Assembly (NCBI GenBank): GCA_025331565.1
Contig: JAFREQ010000091.1
Location: forward strand, 1,288,501 to 1,352,500
Direction of reading: 5' to 3'
DNA: 64,000 nt
DNA from: Holacanthus passer
Lineage: Eukaryota; Chordata; Actinopteri; Pomacanthidae
Positions 21,736-33,605 of the stretch are shown piece after piece. Under the pieces are notes generated by a model. The model ran no database searches. It was not told the origin of the DNA and was given only the letters and a program-made list of their open reading frames with translations. The number at the start of each line of letters is the position of its first letter. Position 1 is the stretch's first letter. The position numbers were made by a program, and so were the translations under genes.

Positions 21736-21782
21736 TGACCTGCAGGTCACCTTTTCTAAAATGTTTGCTGGGAGTATAAAAG
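21736..21782 (+). promoter_or_regulatory. Promoter-like cluster: palindromic AGGTCA element and TATA box
   Basis: TGACCTGCAGGTCA (21736-21749) is a perfect 14-bp palindrome of two AGGTCA half-sites facing outward with two bases between them, a possible nuclear-receptor element. TATAAAAG follows at 21775-21782, 25 bp on. The region after it is GC-richer and open for 66 codons (to 21961), but I do not recognise the protein and it may be untranslated. Confidence 0.35.
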
Positions 21783-22002
21783 CTCGGAGCCACCAGCACA
21801 GCCTGGCGGCCCAGGAGACCCCTGGAACTGCTGGTTTCAGGCAAGGATACAGTTTGCCTCAGGACTTTCAGTCAAGGTTCCCCTCGTATGCACTCTCTCA
21901 GCTAGAGCCTGAAGCAAAAGAGCCCAGATATAGCAGCACGTTTAAGGGATTTAGTATTTAACTATGTTGCGCTGTGCTGAATTTAGACAGAAAAGAGCCC
22001 AG

Positions 22003-22036
22003 AGCAGAGGCCAGGACAACATGCCTGGCCTCTGCT
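22003..22036. other. Perfect 13-bp hairpin
   Basis: AGCAGAGGCCAGG (22003-22015) pairs exactly with CCTGGCCTCTGCT (22024-22036) around an 8-nt loop. It lies about 230 bp after the TATA-like box at 21775. The stem is GC-rich and stands out from its surroundings. It is shorter than a typical microRNA precursor stem, so I do not call it one. Confidence 0.7.
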
Positions 22037-25000
22037 GTAACATGTTAATGTTTGTCGTGGCCCTGCTGTGTTGTTTTTTTGTCTGCAATTACGTTTGCTC
22101 CAAGATGTTTGTCATAATTTGGAAATGTATTAAACCAGACACATGCTCGCCCTCTCTGACTTGCCATAATGTGACTGGGGGGGTATCATGTCCTTGTTTG
22201 TTGTTTTAGAACAGTATGTTTCATGGAGGCATTTGCTCAAGGAGTCCCAACGTGTCACCCTTGAATGGACAAACACATCACACCCAACGTCTCTGTCTGA
22301 CTCACTATAGATGTACCATACTTTACTAGAAGTGTTCATGGGATTACATTTTTGGTGGCCAAACATGCCACTAGTCACAGTTCTTTTTATGGTGGATAAT
22401 TTAGAAACTGAATTTAAAGGGCAAAAAACACAACCCTGTATTTCATTTTTACTCCCCCCCCATTATTTCAACTTGTCTGTCAGTCTTCATTCTACATCTC
22501 CCAACAATCCGCACACTGTAATAAATTAATTTTCACAACATCGTTCAAAAATCTAAAGGAGTCATAACACAAATTTAATTCATGCATATAAGAAGTAACC
22601 TGAAATGAACTGGAAACACATTTGAGTGAGGCAGCCTGTGGTGTTAGGCCGTTAGCTGGATGGCTTGTCAGATGTAATTGACTTTTCCACAGTCTTTCCT
22701 GTCACTCTCCAATGTAATTTCATAAGCTCACACAGAGAGGCTTTGAGAAAAAAAATGCACCTGGTAATGAAAATGAAATCTGTGTCACAGGTAGAATGCA
22801 CTGATAATGTATGAGTACCAAACGAAGCTAAGAAATGTAAAGTCAGTGCTTCTGCTGCAGCAGCTCATTGAAGCAAGCACTGGAGGACGACAGAGATGAT
22901 GTTTTAGTTTCATGTTTTCTTGTTTATTCAAAGGGTTTTTTTGCCTGCACATGAAAGATTTTTTTATATAGAATATGAAATGTGGAAGGTTTTCTTGAAA
23001 TCCCTGCCAGCATTGTAACAGCTGAAAGAAAAAAGATTTTTTTTGATGGCCACAAAAACTCTTCTTGGAAAATGTTGGTGACCGATGCTTTGCTTTTTGA
23101 GGGAATCGCAGCATTCCCTGCATCATCAATTTATACAACTGAAAATAGTCAAATGAGCTACATAAAGGAATTAAGGCAGGATAATACTGCTTTCCAACTT
23201 TTTAATTAATTAATTTGATTATTGGTAATATATCAAATAATAGAACTATTTTTTTCAAAAGATGGTTTATTGTTTGCATTATATAATTGATTTGTCCAAC
23301 TGAATTTCTAAGTCATACCGAAGGGGAAAAGTAATGCTACATGCAATAGCTAACAGCAGATTCAACAATCCTTTATGTGTTTGTTCCCTAAAATAAGGGT
23401 ACAAGCTGACATAAAGGTTGACCTTCAGATGGAGCTGAACAGTATCACAGAGGGTCTGCTATTGCAGTGAGCAGTGGGATCTGCTGGTGCAGAGATAGTG
23501 GGAGGGTCTGTGGAAGAAACTAATGAAATTCACTGGAGAGCAGTGATCCACTGACCGGCCGCCGTCCTGCTGCTGCTCCCCCTGGGATCAGAGCACTGAA
23601 AGGCAATGAAGCGAAAGATCTCTCTGATGGAGGACCAACAGGACGCTGCGTGACTGATACGCTGCGCTCACAGGTCGCCTGCACACCATTACTCTTACCT
23701 GCTCGGTCCGGCTCTCCGTGCTCCTGGGGCCGCACATTTCAGGCGCTTTGATTTGAGAATGTGGAACAGGTTAGAATCTGGGTTTACATGAAGCTCAATA
23801 ATCCATGAAGAATCAGAATGGTGGATCAATTAAAGTCTGTGCTGAAATAAATAGCTCATTCCCAGCTTTTCTGTGAAAGGCGTTGTTCTCTTTAGTAGGA
23901 AAATACTGTGTGTTAGCCATAAAAACACTCGCTTTCTGTTAATGGTTATCAAATGATAGGAAAAATAATATCATTGCTAAAGACTGTATAGATCACCACT
24001 TAACAGGGGTTCCAAAAGTTACACTGCATTTGTCCTTTGACTACTAGTTGTAAGTTAGTCAGTGTGGTGAAGGCTGAACCTGTTAACTGATAATCTTAGT
24101 CACAACCAGCCCTCATCAGGGCTTCCCCTACTGTGACTGGTGACACAGTCCTCTGTCATGTTTCTGACAAGTACAACATAGAAAAGCGACCTTTTCCCTG
24201 ACATTATCAACAATGTGATCACCAGTTACTTAACTGTTCACACAGCCAAGTTTCACTAAACAACAAAAAACACTATGTACTATTAAACAAATTTGATTTA
24301 ATTATTTTTTTTTTATTGGGTGAAAACATTTACCATGTATCAGCTTTATGTAAATGAATGAGCATAAAGCCTACAACATAGTAAAGCTACATGCTAAATA
24401 TGCTGCTGGCATTAATTGTATACGATCACTCAGTGTGGTGCATGTTACAATAAACTGTTAATATTAATGTGGCTATAATCAAAATGTGTCAAATGACAAT
24501 GTAAAAAGCACGATGTTGATCATGTTTGTCCCATTTAGACTTTCCTTTTTCTTCGGCCTTGTGACCTTTCTCTTCTCCCTGAGAGATCTTTCAATGGCCC
24601 TTCTTGTCTAATATAAGTCATCTTGACTGCAATGAAGTGAATGTTGTATTGTGTAGGCAAAATATCATGCAATCAAGATTTGCATTTTAATTTTATGTGA
24701 GAATACTCACTCTGCTTATTTTGTTGCAGCAAGTTATCCAATATCTCACGTGTGTTTGCCAGAGAAGGTAACACAACCCCAAAGTGGAATTTGAATATGT
24801 ATCTAGTGAGATGGTAGATATTGAATACAGGTCTGCAGAATGCACTTAAGAGAGACCCACTTGGTGCTTATTGAGTTTGATATGAAGACTGTGTTTATCT
24901 GCATCTAAAAAAAATAATTTAGTCTGGACCATATTTGTCTCCTGTTGAGTGTGTAGTATGTGCAGCTGCTGGTGTCATTTTTTTTTTTTTAATAACCGCA

Positions 25001-26776
25001 GCTCCTGATATTGTATTTTGTATGCTGGAAACTGTTTATTGACTTAACCATCTGACAGCAAAAGCAGATTGAAAATTATGCAAATGCATTTCAGGACACT
25101 CGTCCTTGCAACTGGACCCATGTTTGTGTTTTCCTCTTTCCAACATGTATGACCTGGAGGCATTCTGGTACTGTTACCTTGATGAAGATGTCCCTATGGA
25201 AACCTTTGAGACAGCTTTACTTTGCTCTGAGGCTTGAATACGTGCTTCCTTTTATAACTTAAGCAAAAATAAATTCCACTTATCATCCATTTTACAGAGT
25301 GCACTGATGCACTTTCATTGTTGAAAAATACATCCTGAAAATTTAATAGTGCACAAATAGAAAGCATTCATCTCATGGCAGTGATTTATTGATGGCGAGT
25401 CATTTAAAGACGTATGCCTGGCAACTATTTTACTGTCCTCTGTAATGGCATCATTAACAGGTGTTTGATGACAGTAACATTCTGTTGGTTGTCAGATACG
25501 GATTGCAGTATATACTGAATATTATGCTCTATATATTGAGAGTATGCAAGATAGTGCTTTTTGAAAGTAGCAGAATTGTGGACTTGAGTCATATGAGAAA
25601 TAATTTTACTTTGACTTCACTTGGACTTAGAGCAACTTATCTTCAACAAACCCAAAGCTGAAAAATATATTTTGTGCTGTTCAATAACAAATGTGCTTTA
25701 AATTAATGCAACAGAGGCCAACCACATTGCACAAGCAGGAGGGAAAGGTGTGTTTGGACAGGTGTTCACCAGCATATTTTAACACTCAGACATCAAACGG
25801 TTAACATTAATTGAGTTACTCAACAAATGGACAAAGTGAAATGTTTGTCATCTGCTGTTTCCTAGCCTGTGTCTCTGCTGGCCAAAGATCATTTGTGGGG
25901 TAAAAGAAGCATCACTCTATGAAAGTGACTCCTATTTGTTTAAGATGGCCAATTTACTAGTTCTGAATCAGGACTTCAAAAGAGTGAGCCTGTATGGATC
26001 TCTATTAAATCTTTGACTTTTACTTGTTTTAGTTTTGGATGAAAGGATTTAATTAGGGATTCAAAGCTGGATTCAAATTTGATAATGTTATCTATCCCCA
26101 ACCCTAATCACATGGATAATATACCAAGGCACACTTGATCATTTTACTTTTCATTGTTTCTGTGGATCTATTGCACTGTTTAACAAGTATATATATAGAT
26201 ATAGTGAAGGGTACATAATTACTTGCATAGTATCTAAAAACAAAGTAAAGGACTTGGGCCAAAACTTTGATTTGAACTTTGATTGTAACTTGCGAAACAA
26301 TGACTTTGTTCCACCTCACGGAGCAATGATTAGGGCCTGTGCATCAATGGCAAAACAAGTCATTTTGCACTGCCAGTCAACACCTATGACACATCAACAC
26401 AATGAAGCACCTACACAAATTCACGGACCACACACCAGCAGTGACATAACTTGACACTTGCTGCACACTGACAAATGTAGGCGCACACGGACAAACAGAA
26501 AAAAACACTCTTTTACACACCGGCATTGTCGTTGACACATGCATTCAGCCTCCCTGTTTCACACACAAAAACACTCCCACACATACCTGCCAGCAACGCC
26601 AGGAAGCACGGCCCCTGACACACACACTCAAACACTCCTGTCTTCCGCTGCCAGCACATGTCATCCCTGAGACATGTCAATCTCGCAGAAGCTGTATGGG
26701 ATTTATATAATACCCTATTGATATTCACAATAAGCTCTACATGTACCTGTATGACTCCGGTTTGGGGAGTGGAATT
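22037..26776. other. Unannotated sequence
   Basis: Nothing confidently identified. A GC-rich patch at 23540-23740 contains a good minus-strand donor (GCAG/GTAAGAG at 23699/23698), discussed as a finding. The 117-codon minus-strand frame at 22785-23138 is Lys/Ser/Phe-rich and not recognised. Confidence 0.4.
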
Positions 26777-26878
26777 CTTGATATATCTGACATTTGTTTG
26801 GAAAACAAGAAGTGTTATTCTCCTGCTGGCTTCGTGCGCAGGAGAAGGGAATCCTGATATATCTGACATTTGTTTTGG
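26777..26878. repeat. Direct repeats flanking a hairpin
   Basis: The 17-base core TGATATATCTGACATTT followed by GTTT occurs at 26777-26801 and 26853-26878, nearly identical over about 25 bases. Between them TTCTCCTGC (26818-26826) and GCAGGAGAA (26838-26846) form a 9-bp stem with an 11-nt loop. Confidence 0.75.
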
Positions 26879-29800
26879 TAGCAGAGGGAAGCGTTGGAAA
26901 GAGGCTTTTCTTTTTTTTTTCAAGTTGGATGTGAATTGAATGCAATGTGAGTTAGCGCAGGAGAAAAAGTAGCAGCCATATAAATATTGAATCACCTAGT
27001 CAGTGAGTCATCCAGCCAGGTGGTTATTCAAACAATGTGACTTAGGTGTAGGCAGTCCACTAATGTCACAGTGAGCGCCATACACTCTGAATCTGTATAT
27101 TATAATTGATATATAACAACTCACTCCTAATCATATTATCTGTTTTTGATTTTGATACTTTTCTTGACATATTGTGATATTTCTAATCTATATGGTTTTT
27201 TTTTAATATATTCTAGGAAAGAATGGGAATTAAAACTTTAAACCACATTAACAGCAGAGGTTTATAAAAAAACAAAACAGTTTGATATAATCTGGTTTGC
27301 TTGTAATCCCCAGAGACTTTCCATGGTTCAGTCCGTCAGCCAAATACATGTAATAGGTGATTTATCCAAGTTAACATAGTTTAAAAACTTAGAGCTGTTC
27401 TAGTTATTCTGATTATTATGATTCTTTACATTTGTCTCTCTTTTGTTGAATTTCACTTTTGATTGTCGTGACAACCGATTTTTCCTGCTGGCACTTCTAC
27501 AATCTCGCCCCAGACAAATACAGTGTCTTGATGCTCACTTTGAACCTGCACCTGATCAGTCTGCTTTCTGTCTGCCACTTTTGCCACTGTTTAGTCCAAT
27601 GAATGCTGCCACTGACTGAGTGTGATGAAACACAGAGCTTGAACCTGTATGACAAGGTCAAATTTCCCTCTATCACGCATTGGGGGGTGGTGTGTCCCCC
27701 AGTCCTCTGTGGCAATTAAATACATGCCATAAACTGAAGCATGTTGGCCAATGTTATTATCTTTGGCAATATCACGTTATCAGTACATACAGAGAAAAGT
27801 ATTTTTCACCTTGGGTGACTGCTGAGAGGTATGTTGGACAGATAATATTGTCACAGTTATAATTTGAATCTCATAATAATAATAATAATAATAATAGCAG
27901 GGGTTGATCCATTTAAAAAAGCATATCCATCAAAAAAGCCTATTTACTGGTTAAATGTATTATTAATTTGAAATCTTAATGCCTAAATAACTTCCATTAG
28001 TTCCCTGCTGGTATGAAAATGACGCACTGATTGAAGAGAATTTAGAAAGTGTAAATAAACACAACACCATACTAATTACTGAATTAGTCTAGACCATGTT
28101 CTAATCACTCAAATAACACAAACACTTCCTCCCACTAAAGGCGAAATGGTTCAGCAAAATGCATCAACAGTGAAGTACAAAGTGAATTGCCCTTCTATTT
28201 TGAGAATACGCCATACAGCTCAAAATGCTCCAGCTGTTTCAAACCCTGGGAATCTGGCATATGCCTCTGGGAAGAACAACTTATGGCTCCATACAGTCAA
28301 GAAAAGAACAAACTCTTTCTTCTGCCTTGGTTTCTGGGCCACATCTGCTCTCCCTATTGTTTAAGACACACCACGATAGATACATATATAGAGGCACTCA
28401 CGGAGGGAGGGAGACAGAGATAGAGATGTAGGAGGACTACGCATGTCATTTTCTTCACCAACTGTGTCATCTATTTTTCCATCTCCCACACAATCACACA
28501 CACACCCACACGCACATGAGGATTTTGGAACATTAGACTACATCTAGGTAGTTTTAGATGTATTGTTGACTATTGTTATTACACAAGTATGAACTAATGC
28601 AGGACACACAATGGAGAACACAGCTGTGTGGTGACAGATTCCTCTCAGGCAGTGTTTTAATCAGCAGCATCATATATTGTGTGTACACCTGTTGTTCTGA
28701 TCAAAAGAGCTAAAGGATACATAGGTTTCTACTAGAGTCACTTCAGCGCTCTTATGTCTTTATTTGTTTTCTCATGAAGTCATCCAGGAAGACATAATTG
28801 GATAAGATCAGCTGAGACTGCAACTGGACTCCATGTGTTGTAAATAATGGTGGAGGTAACTGAATGCTCATGGGGCTGGAAATGGTTCCCATGCTAAGCA
28901 GAGGAGTCAGCAGATTAAGTTGTGTAATTAAGTGGTACAATTTAAGCAAATTTTACAGATTGTTTTCACATAATCTTGTGGATACATCCTTTGCCAGTTG
29001 TCTCTGCAAACTGTGCCAGAGGTTGCTTGGCAGTGGACTGAAAGCCACCTTGTCATGCAGCTTTGGTGTGGTTCTTAGAGATCTCTGTTACGTCAATGGA
29101 CGACTGTGGCACAAAACAGACGTGGTGTATAAGCAGAAGGATTAGTCAAGATACAGGAGCAGGAATGCATGATCCTGAGAGAAATAGGCTGGTACCATAT
29201 ATTGACGTCAGGACTCATGTAAACCCAGCATGATGTGCAAGCGAACTTCACCAGATGGTGAGGGCGAATGTGTAATTTTGTTTGTCTTTCATTTTGACTG
29301 TTGCAAGTGTTTTAAGTTTAAACAGACAAAAATATATCTCCCCAATGCTGCAGTCACTACGGCACCATCTCTGGCTTGACAAAGTTCTTTTTAGATCCAA
29401 AGGTTGTTATGAGCTCAAGTCCTGCTAAGGGCAGCACTCAGTAGAGTTGAAGGTGAAAAACGAAAAAAAATGCAAATACACACCAGGGCTCCCAGTCTGC
29501 TGATTGAGACAGCAAAACTTCTGACAGGACCCCTCAGGTCTGTTTTTAGTCACCTCAAACCTTCAGGGTTCATTCAAAAATCAAAACTGTCTTTATCTCA
29601 CAAACACAAACAGTACATACATGACAAAATATGTCATATCTCCCCAGAACACTATTGCAACCAAATTTAGTGGAAGAAGTCACAATGCTACTGTTTGACC
29701 CATTTTTTGCCACAAAATATGAGAAGGCACATGACAAAACATGCTCTACACACCTGACTTGAGGATGCAGAGGTCAAGGTGTAGCGTAGGGGCTAGAAAG

Positions 29801-30228
29801 AGTTACACACACTTGGAGTTGGGCGCCAGACAGATGGGAGACCAATAAAAAGCAAAACTACAACCCTGTCGAATTTTATTTAATTTTTTAAGTGTGCATA
29901 TAACTCTAGAAATTAACCGGCAAGCTATCAATCTGAGGAGAAATTAACATAAAGAGAAATTAGTTTAATTATAAATCAATAAGTAAATCAAATAGCATTA
30001 GGTACGTAAATCAGATTTATGTCACTTCAAAAATAAGCAACACGTTATGTATAACCCAAATGAACTAAAAATCAAGTTCTTTCCAAGAGGTTTTGATTGT
30101 ACAATAAATTCAACAAAATAGATATTAAACAAAATATCACAATTCATTCATGTAACAAAAAGCATGAAAATACAACACCAACAAGGAAGTAATCAAGTCC
30201 ACAAAAGATGAAAGGGTGGAGGGATGAG
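26879..30228. other. Unannotated sequence
   Basis: No supported gene. It includes an (AAT)n tract at 27873-27896. A faint tRNA-like patch near 29355-29430 (AGCTCAAGTCCTGC) could be a decayed SINE head, but it lacks a complete fold. Confidence 0.4.
27873..27896. repeat. (AAT)n microsatellite
   Basis: About eight uninterrupted AAT/ATA units. Confidence 0.9.
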
Positions 30229-30271
30229 AGTGTGTGTGTCTGTGTGTGTGTGTGTGTATGTATGTATGTGA
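30229..30271. repeat. (TG)n/(TATG)n microsatellite
   Basis: An interrupted TG run changes to TATG units. It creates an artificial Cys/Val-rich open frame that should not be taken as coding. Confidence 0.88.
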
Positions 30272-33200
30272 GTGTGTTTTAGTCCAGTTCAGTTCCAGGG
30301 GAGTAAATGTGTGTGCGTGTATGGGGGAGCAGGGCTGGGGGGAAGATAGTGGAAAAAGGGTTGAGGAGCAGTTTTTGGGGTTAAAGGGGGGGACACAGGA
30401 GAAGCCTGGAGAGTGGTGGTCAGTACTTAGCTGTAGGAGGAATTTTTACCCAACCCAGGCCAGGATGGACTCCAAGTCTGCAGGGGATGGCTCTCTGGCA
30501 ACTTTCTTCCTCCTACAGGCTCCTGGGATCCTCACCACTCCCTAGGCCAAGGGTTTCCGAAGTCCTCCAGTGAATCCAGCTGGTTTTCTCTTTTCCCGTT
30601 GCTGCGCTCTTCTTTTTACAATATTCATTTACTTTTTTCCACAATTAGCAGGTGGATTTGATTAACCTGGATTTCTTCTCTTTGTTCAGACTCACTCTCG
30701 CTCCTCTCTTCTCCTCCTTGCTGCTTGTGTCAGTAGCTTCCCCTCCCCCGGCTCACAGGTGCCACTCATTTATGCACTCACCTGGGTTTTTTTCTCTCTC
30801 ACTCTTTCCTCCCCCTTCCCTTCCCTTTCAGGAGGAGAAAGGGTTGGTCTGTGGCCTTACCTTTCTGCCACAAAGGGTTCTTCAACTCCAAGGGTCACGA
30901 AGCCCTCCCTTACTCTTAAACATTTCAAGCTCTCTTCTCTAAAGCCATGCACTGTGCTTAGATCCAGCCAATTGCCATGACACTTTTTTTTGTTATTGTT
31001 ATGGAAAAAGGTTTGACACACAGCAAAGGTCCTGAGCCAGAATCAAACTGGGGATGATACAATAATGCGTCTTGAAGCTGCATGAATTGATTTTTATGTG
31101 GGCAGTGCAACAAGCTGTAAACACAACACTGACATTATCACCCAATAAAGTTGATGTGCCACATTGGAATCGTATAAAGTAAATGGAAGGCTCAGTCCGA
31201 GTCTGAGCTATCACACAAACTCACACACAGTCTCACTCCACATACATCAGTTCAGGTGTTCACTGCTAGCTACAGTTAACATCTGTATAGTCAAGTGGCC
31301 TTCAGCTCACCGTGACGTGGGGCACAGAGCATAGTGCAGACGCCTGCAGAGGCAAAGCACAGCACAGGTATACGTCATTACAAGGAGGATATTCACCATG
31401 TTTCCAGGCATTAACAGCAGTTTCCGACCATTTTGTGTACAATGCATGTGAGTTTATTTCAAAAGGTGCTTATGAGGCATAGCTCCTGTCACTGTCTGTC
31501 TGGCATAGCTATTATGCATAAACAACTAAGATAAGTTTAGGATTGAATTTAGTTAGGTTCGTAAACAATATGTCTCTTCACAAACCTGGCTGCTAACATT
31601 TCACCATGCATTACTTTTCCTGGTGAGATCATAGTATGTCTTTAATGTTGTGTTACAGAGTTTGGAGAACTTTGTAACATAGAGTATGAGCTTTTTTCCA
31701 TCCCTCTCTACCTCCCCAGCTTGCATGTGTTGCTTCTGGCTATGTCACATACAGCTGTTATCTCAATGTTTGCACTTTAAAAGTTCAGCAGCAACCGAGG
31801 TCAACGTTGAAATAATTTGAACTGTGAGGACAGCGTTCGGTGGCTCGAGCAGTGTGCCATGCCAAGGGTAGTCTAGCTGGGCACCATTCTCCTCATAGGA
31901 AAACAATGGCACAGCCAGCTGACGCGTCTTCATGTGTGGGCACCTGCAGAGATATTTAAGGTCAAAGGTCAAAATCATGCAGATATAGCCAGGTGAAAAT
32001 TCATTTTGTGGTTTGTCTGGACATACCATACACTAGGAAGCAAGGACAGTCTAAGATAAACACAAAACACACACACACACAGAAAATAAATAAATAGAAA
32101 ACCATAACTTAATATTAGTTTTCTCAGTTGACGGTGAATCTCTCACAATGGTTTCATAATCACTGTCAGTCCAAATTTTGTAACTAAGCAGCAAGGTTTT
32201 TCTATCTAAGGTCAGCTGTTTTACAGCCACATGCTTTGCAGCTTTCTCTTGATATGATTAAAACAATCTCTGCTCTCTTGTAACGTAAAAGCTGAAATGT
32301 GGTACAATGGGTTAAACTGTTTAACTGTGGCACCAACAGTTTAAATGCATCTATCAGCCTTTGTTGGACGTTCTCTCTGTTATTTCTCCACTCCTCATCT
32401 CCTCCTTCTCATGTCCTTTGTGTACTACCCAGATAATTTCTATAGCCCTGGATAAATCCCTATAAAATTGAACTGAATCTTGAAAAACCTTTTGCAAAAT
32501 TAATATCCTACATTTGGGCTTCAGTTCAACTGTCTGTGATGAGACACTGAAACAAAACTGCTCCTTTTTGTCCCAGTGCAAAATTAACATTTTGGGCATG
32601 GGGGATAAACACAGAAAACAAAAATGAATCAGTTCTGGTGTCTGGTGCATGACATTATTGTAAAGTATTGTTAGACTTCCACGGAGAATTAGTTTGCCTC
32701 TTATCAATGCCATGTTCTAATAGAGAGAGTGTCTGTGTGTTGACAGAGTGATAGAAGAAGAGCGAAAGATATGATACAAATGAGAGAAGTGAGTGGAGAA
32801 AAGAGGAGAAAAAGATAGCGAGAAAGACACAAAGAGGCTGGAAACAGTACGGACGAAAAGAGAGAGAAAGGAGAGGCTCATCATTATTGGTGTCAGTACA
32901 GTCTGATTCATTCTGTTATCTGTCATTATCTTGTTCCACTAGGAATTCAAACTCATCTGTATTGTCTGCTGTCTGATTAGGAACAATGCTAGAGGCCTGT
33001 GTGAACACTCATGCTGAATACTGATCAGCAGGCATTTGTAACATACGCAGTGCTGATTGTCTGGTTGTTTTTCATATCTTATATCTCATATCTTCATATC
33101 TATCTTTCTAATCTGTATCAAGGATAATGGCAGCATTTTTAATGCAAAGACCCAATGTCATTTTCTTCCAATATAGGAGTCAAAACATTTGACAGTTGCT

Positions 33201-33414
33201 GTTTATTCCTGAGGAGATCATCAGCATAAAAAACATAAACAACTCTCAAGTATCTGTTTAATTCCCCTGCCAGCAAAGTTAAACTTCTGCTGATGTTAGT
33301 TTATCTGTTTCTCTGTCAGTTTGATAGTGCAGAGTATCTCAGTAGACAGGCTGACCTTGGGCCACAAAACTTCCTTTTCCAAGATGAATAGTTGTGTGAT
33401 TTTCACCACAAGGC
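30272..33414. other. Unannotated sequence
   Basis: No supported gene. A pyrimidine-rich tract at about 30690-30840 gives Leu/Ser-rich frames that look artificial. A minus-strand frame at 31763-32029 follows a good acceptor (ATATCTCTGCAG) but has no recognised domain and no clear donor. Confidence 0.4.
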
Positions 33415-33454
33415 TATATATATACAGTGTGTGTGTGTGTGTGTGTATATATAC
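33415..33454. repeat. (TA)n(TG)n(TA)n compound microsatellite
   Basis: TA runs flank a central TG run of about ten units, so the outer parts can pair with each other. Confidence 0.88.
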
Positions 33455-33570
33455 CCCGACTCTATAACACTAACCCTATATATTACTGTATAGTTTATTT
33501 CATTTTAAGAGATATTTTAATTTCAAAAATGTAATTTTTCAGAAGTCTGTGATTATTTCATAATGCACAG

Positions 33571-33572
<2 letters not shown>

Positions 33573-33601
<29 letters not shown>
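33573..33601. repeat. Poly(T) tract (29 nt)
   Basis: A long uninterrupted T run. It could be the poly(A) tail of a minus-strand retroposon, but no retroposed gene was recognised next to it. Confidence 0.85.

Positions 33602-33605
<4 letters not shown>

Noticed and set aside
22003..22036. MicroRNA precursor
   Set aside because: The 13-bp perfect stem is too short, and the flanks do not extend the pairing into a typical precursor of about 60 nt.
26513..26995. 160-codon minus-strand open frame, the longest in the window
   Set aside because: It spans the direct-repeat/hairpin structure, has no recognised domain, and overlaps a second open frame on the same strand and one on the other. It looks like chance.
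29355..29430. tRNA-Lys-like sequence
   Set aside because: Only a B-box-like AGCTCAAGTCC and a T-rich loop are present. The acceptor and D arms do not fold, so at most it is a decayed SINE head.
30234..30545. Cys/Val-rich small secreted protein
   Set aside because: The Cys-rich part is the TG/TATG microsatellite and the rest is GA-rich; no splice or homology support.
33573..33601. Poly(A) tail of a processed pseudogene on the minus strand
   Set aside because: No coding or RNA-derived body is recognisable on the corresponding side.
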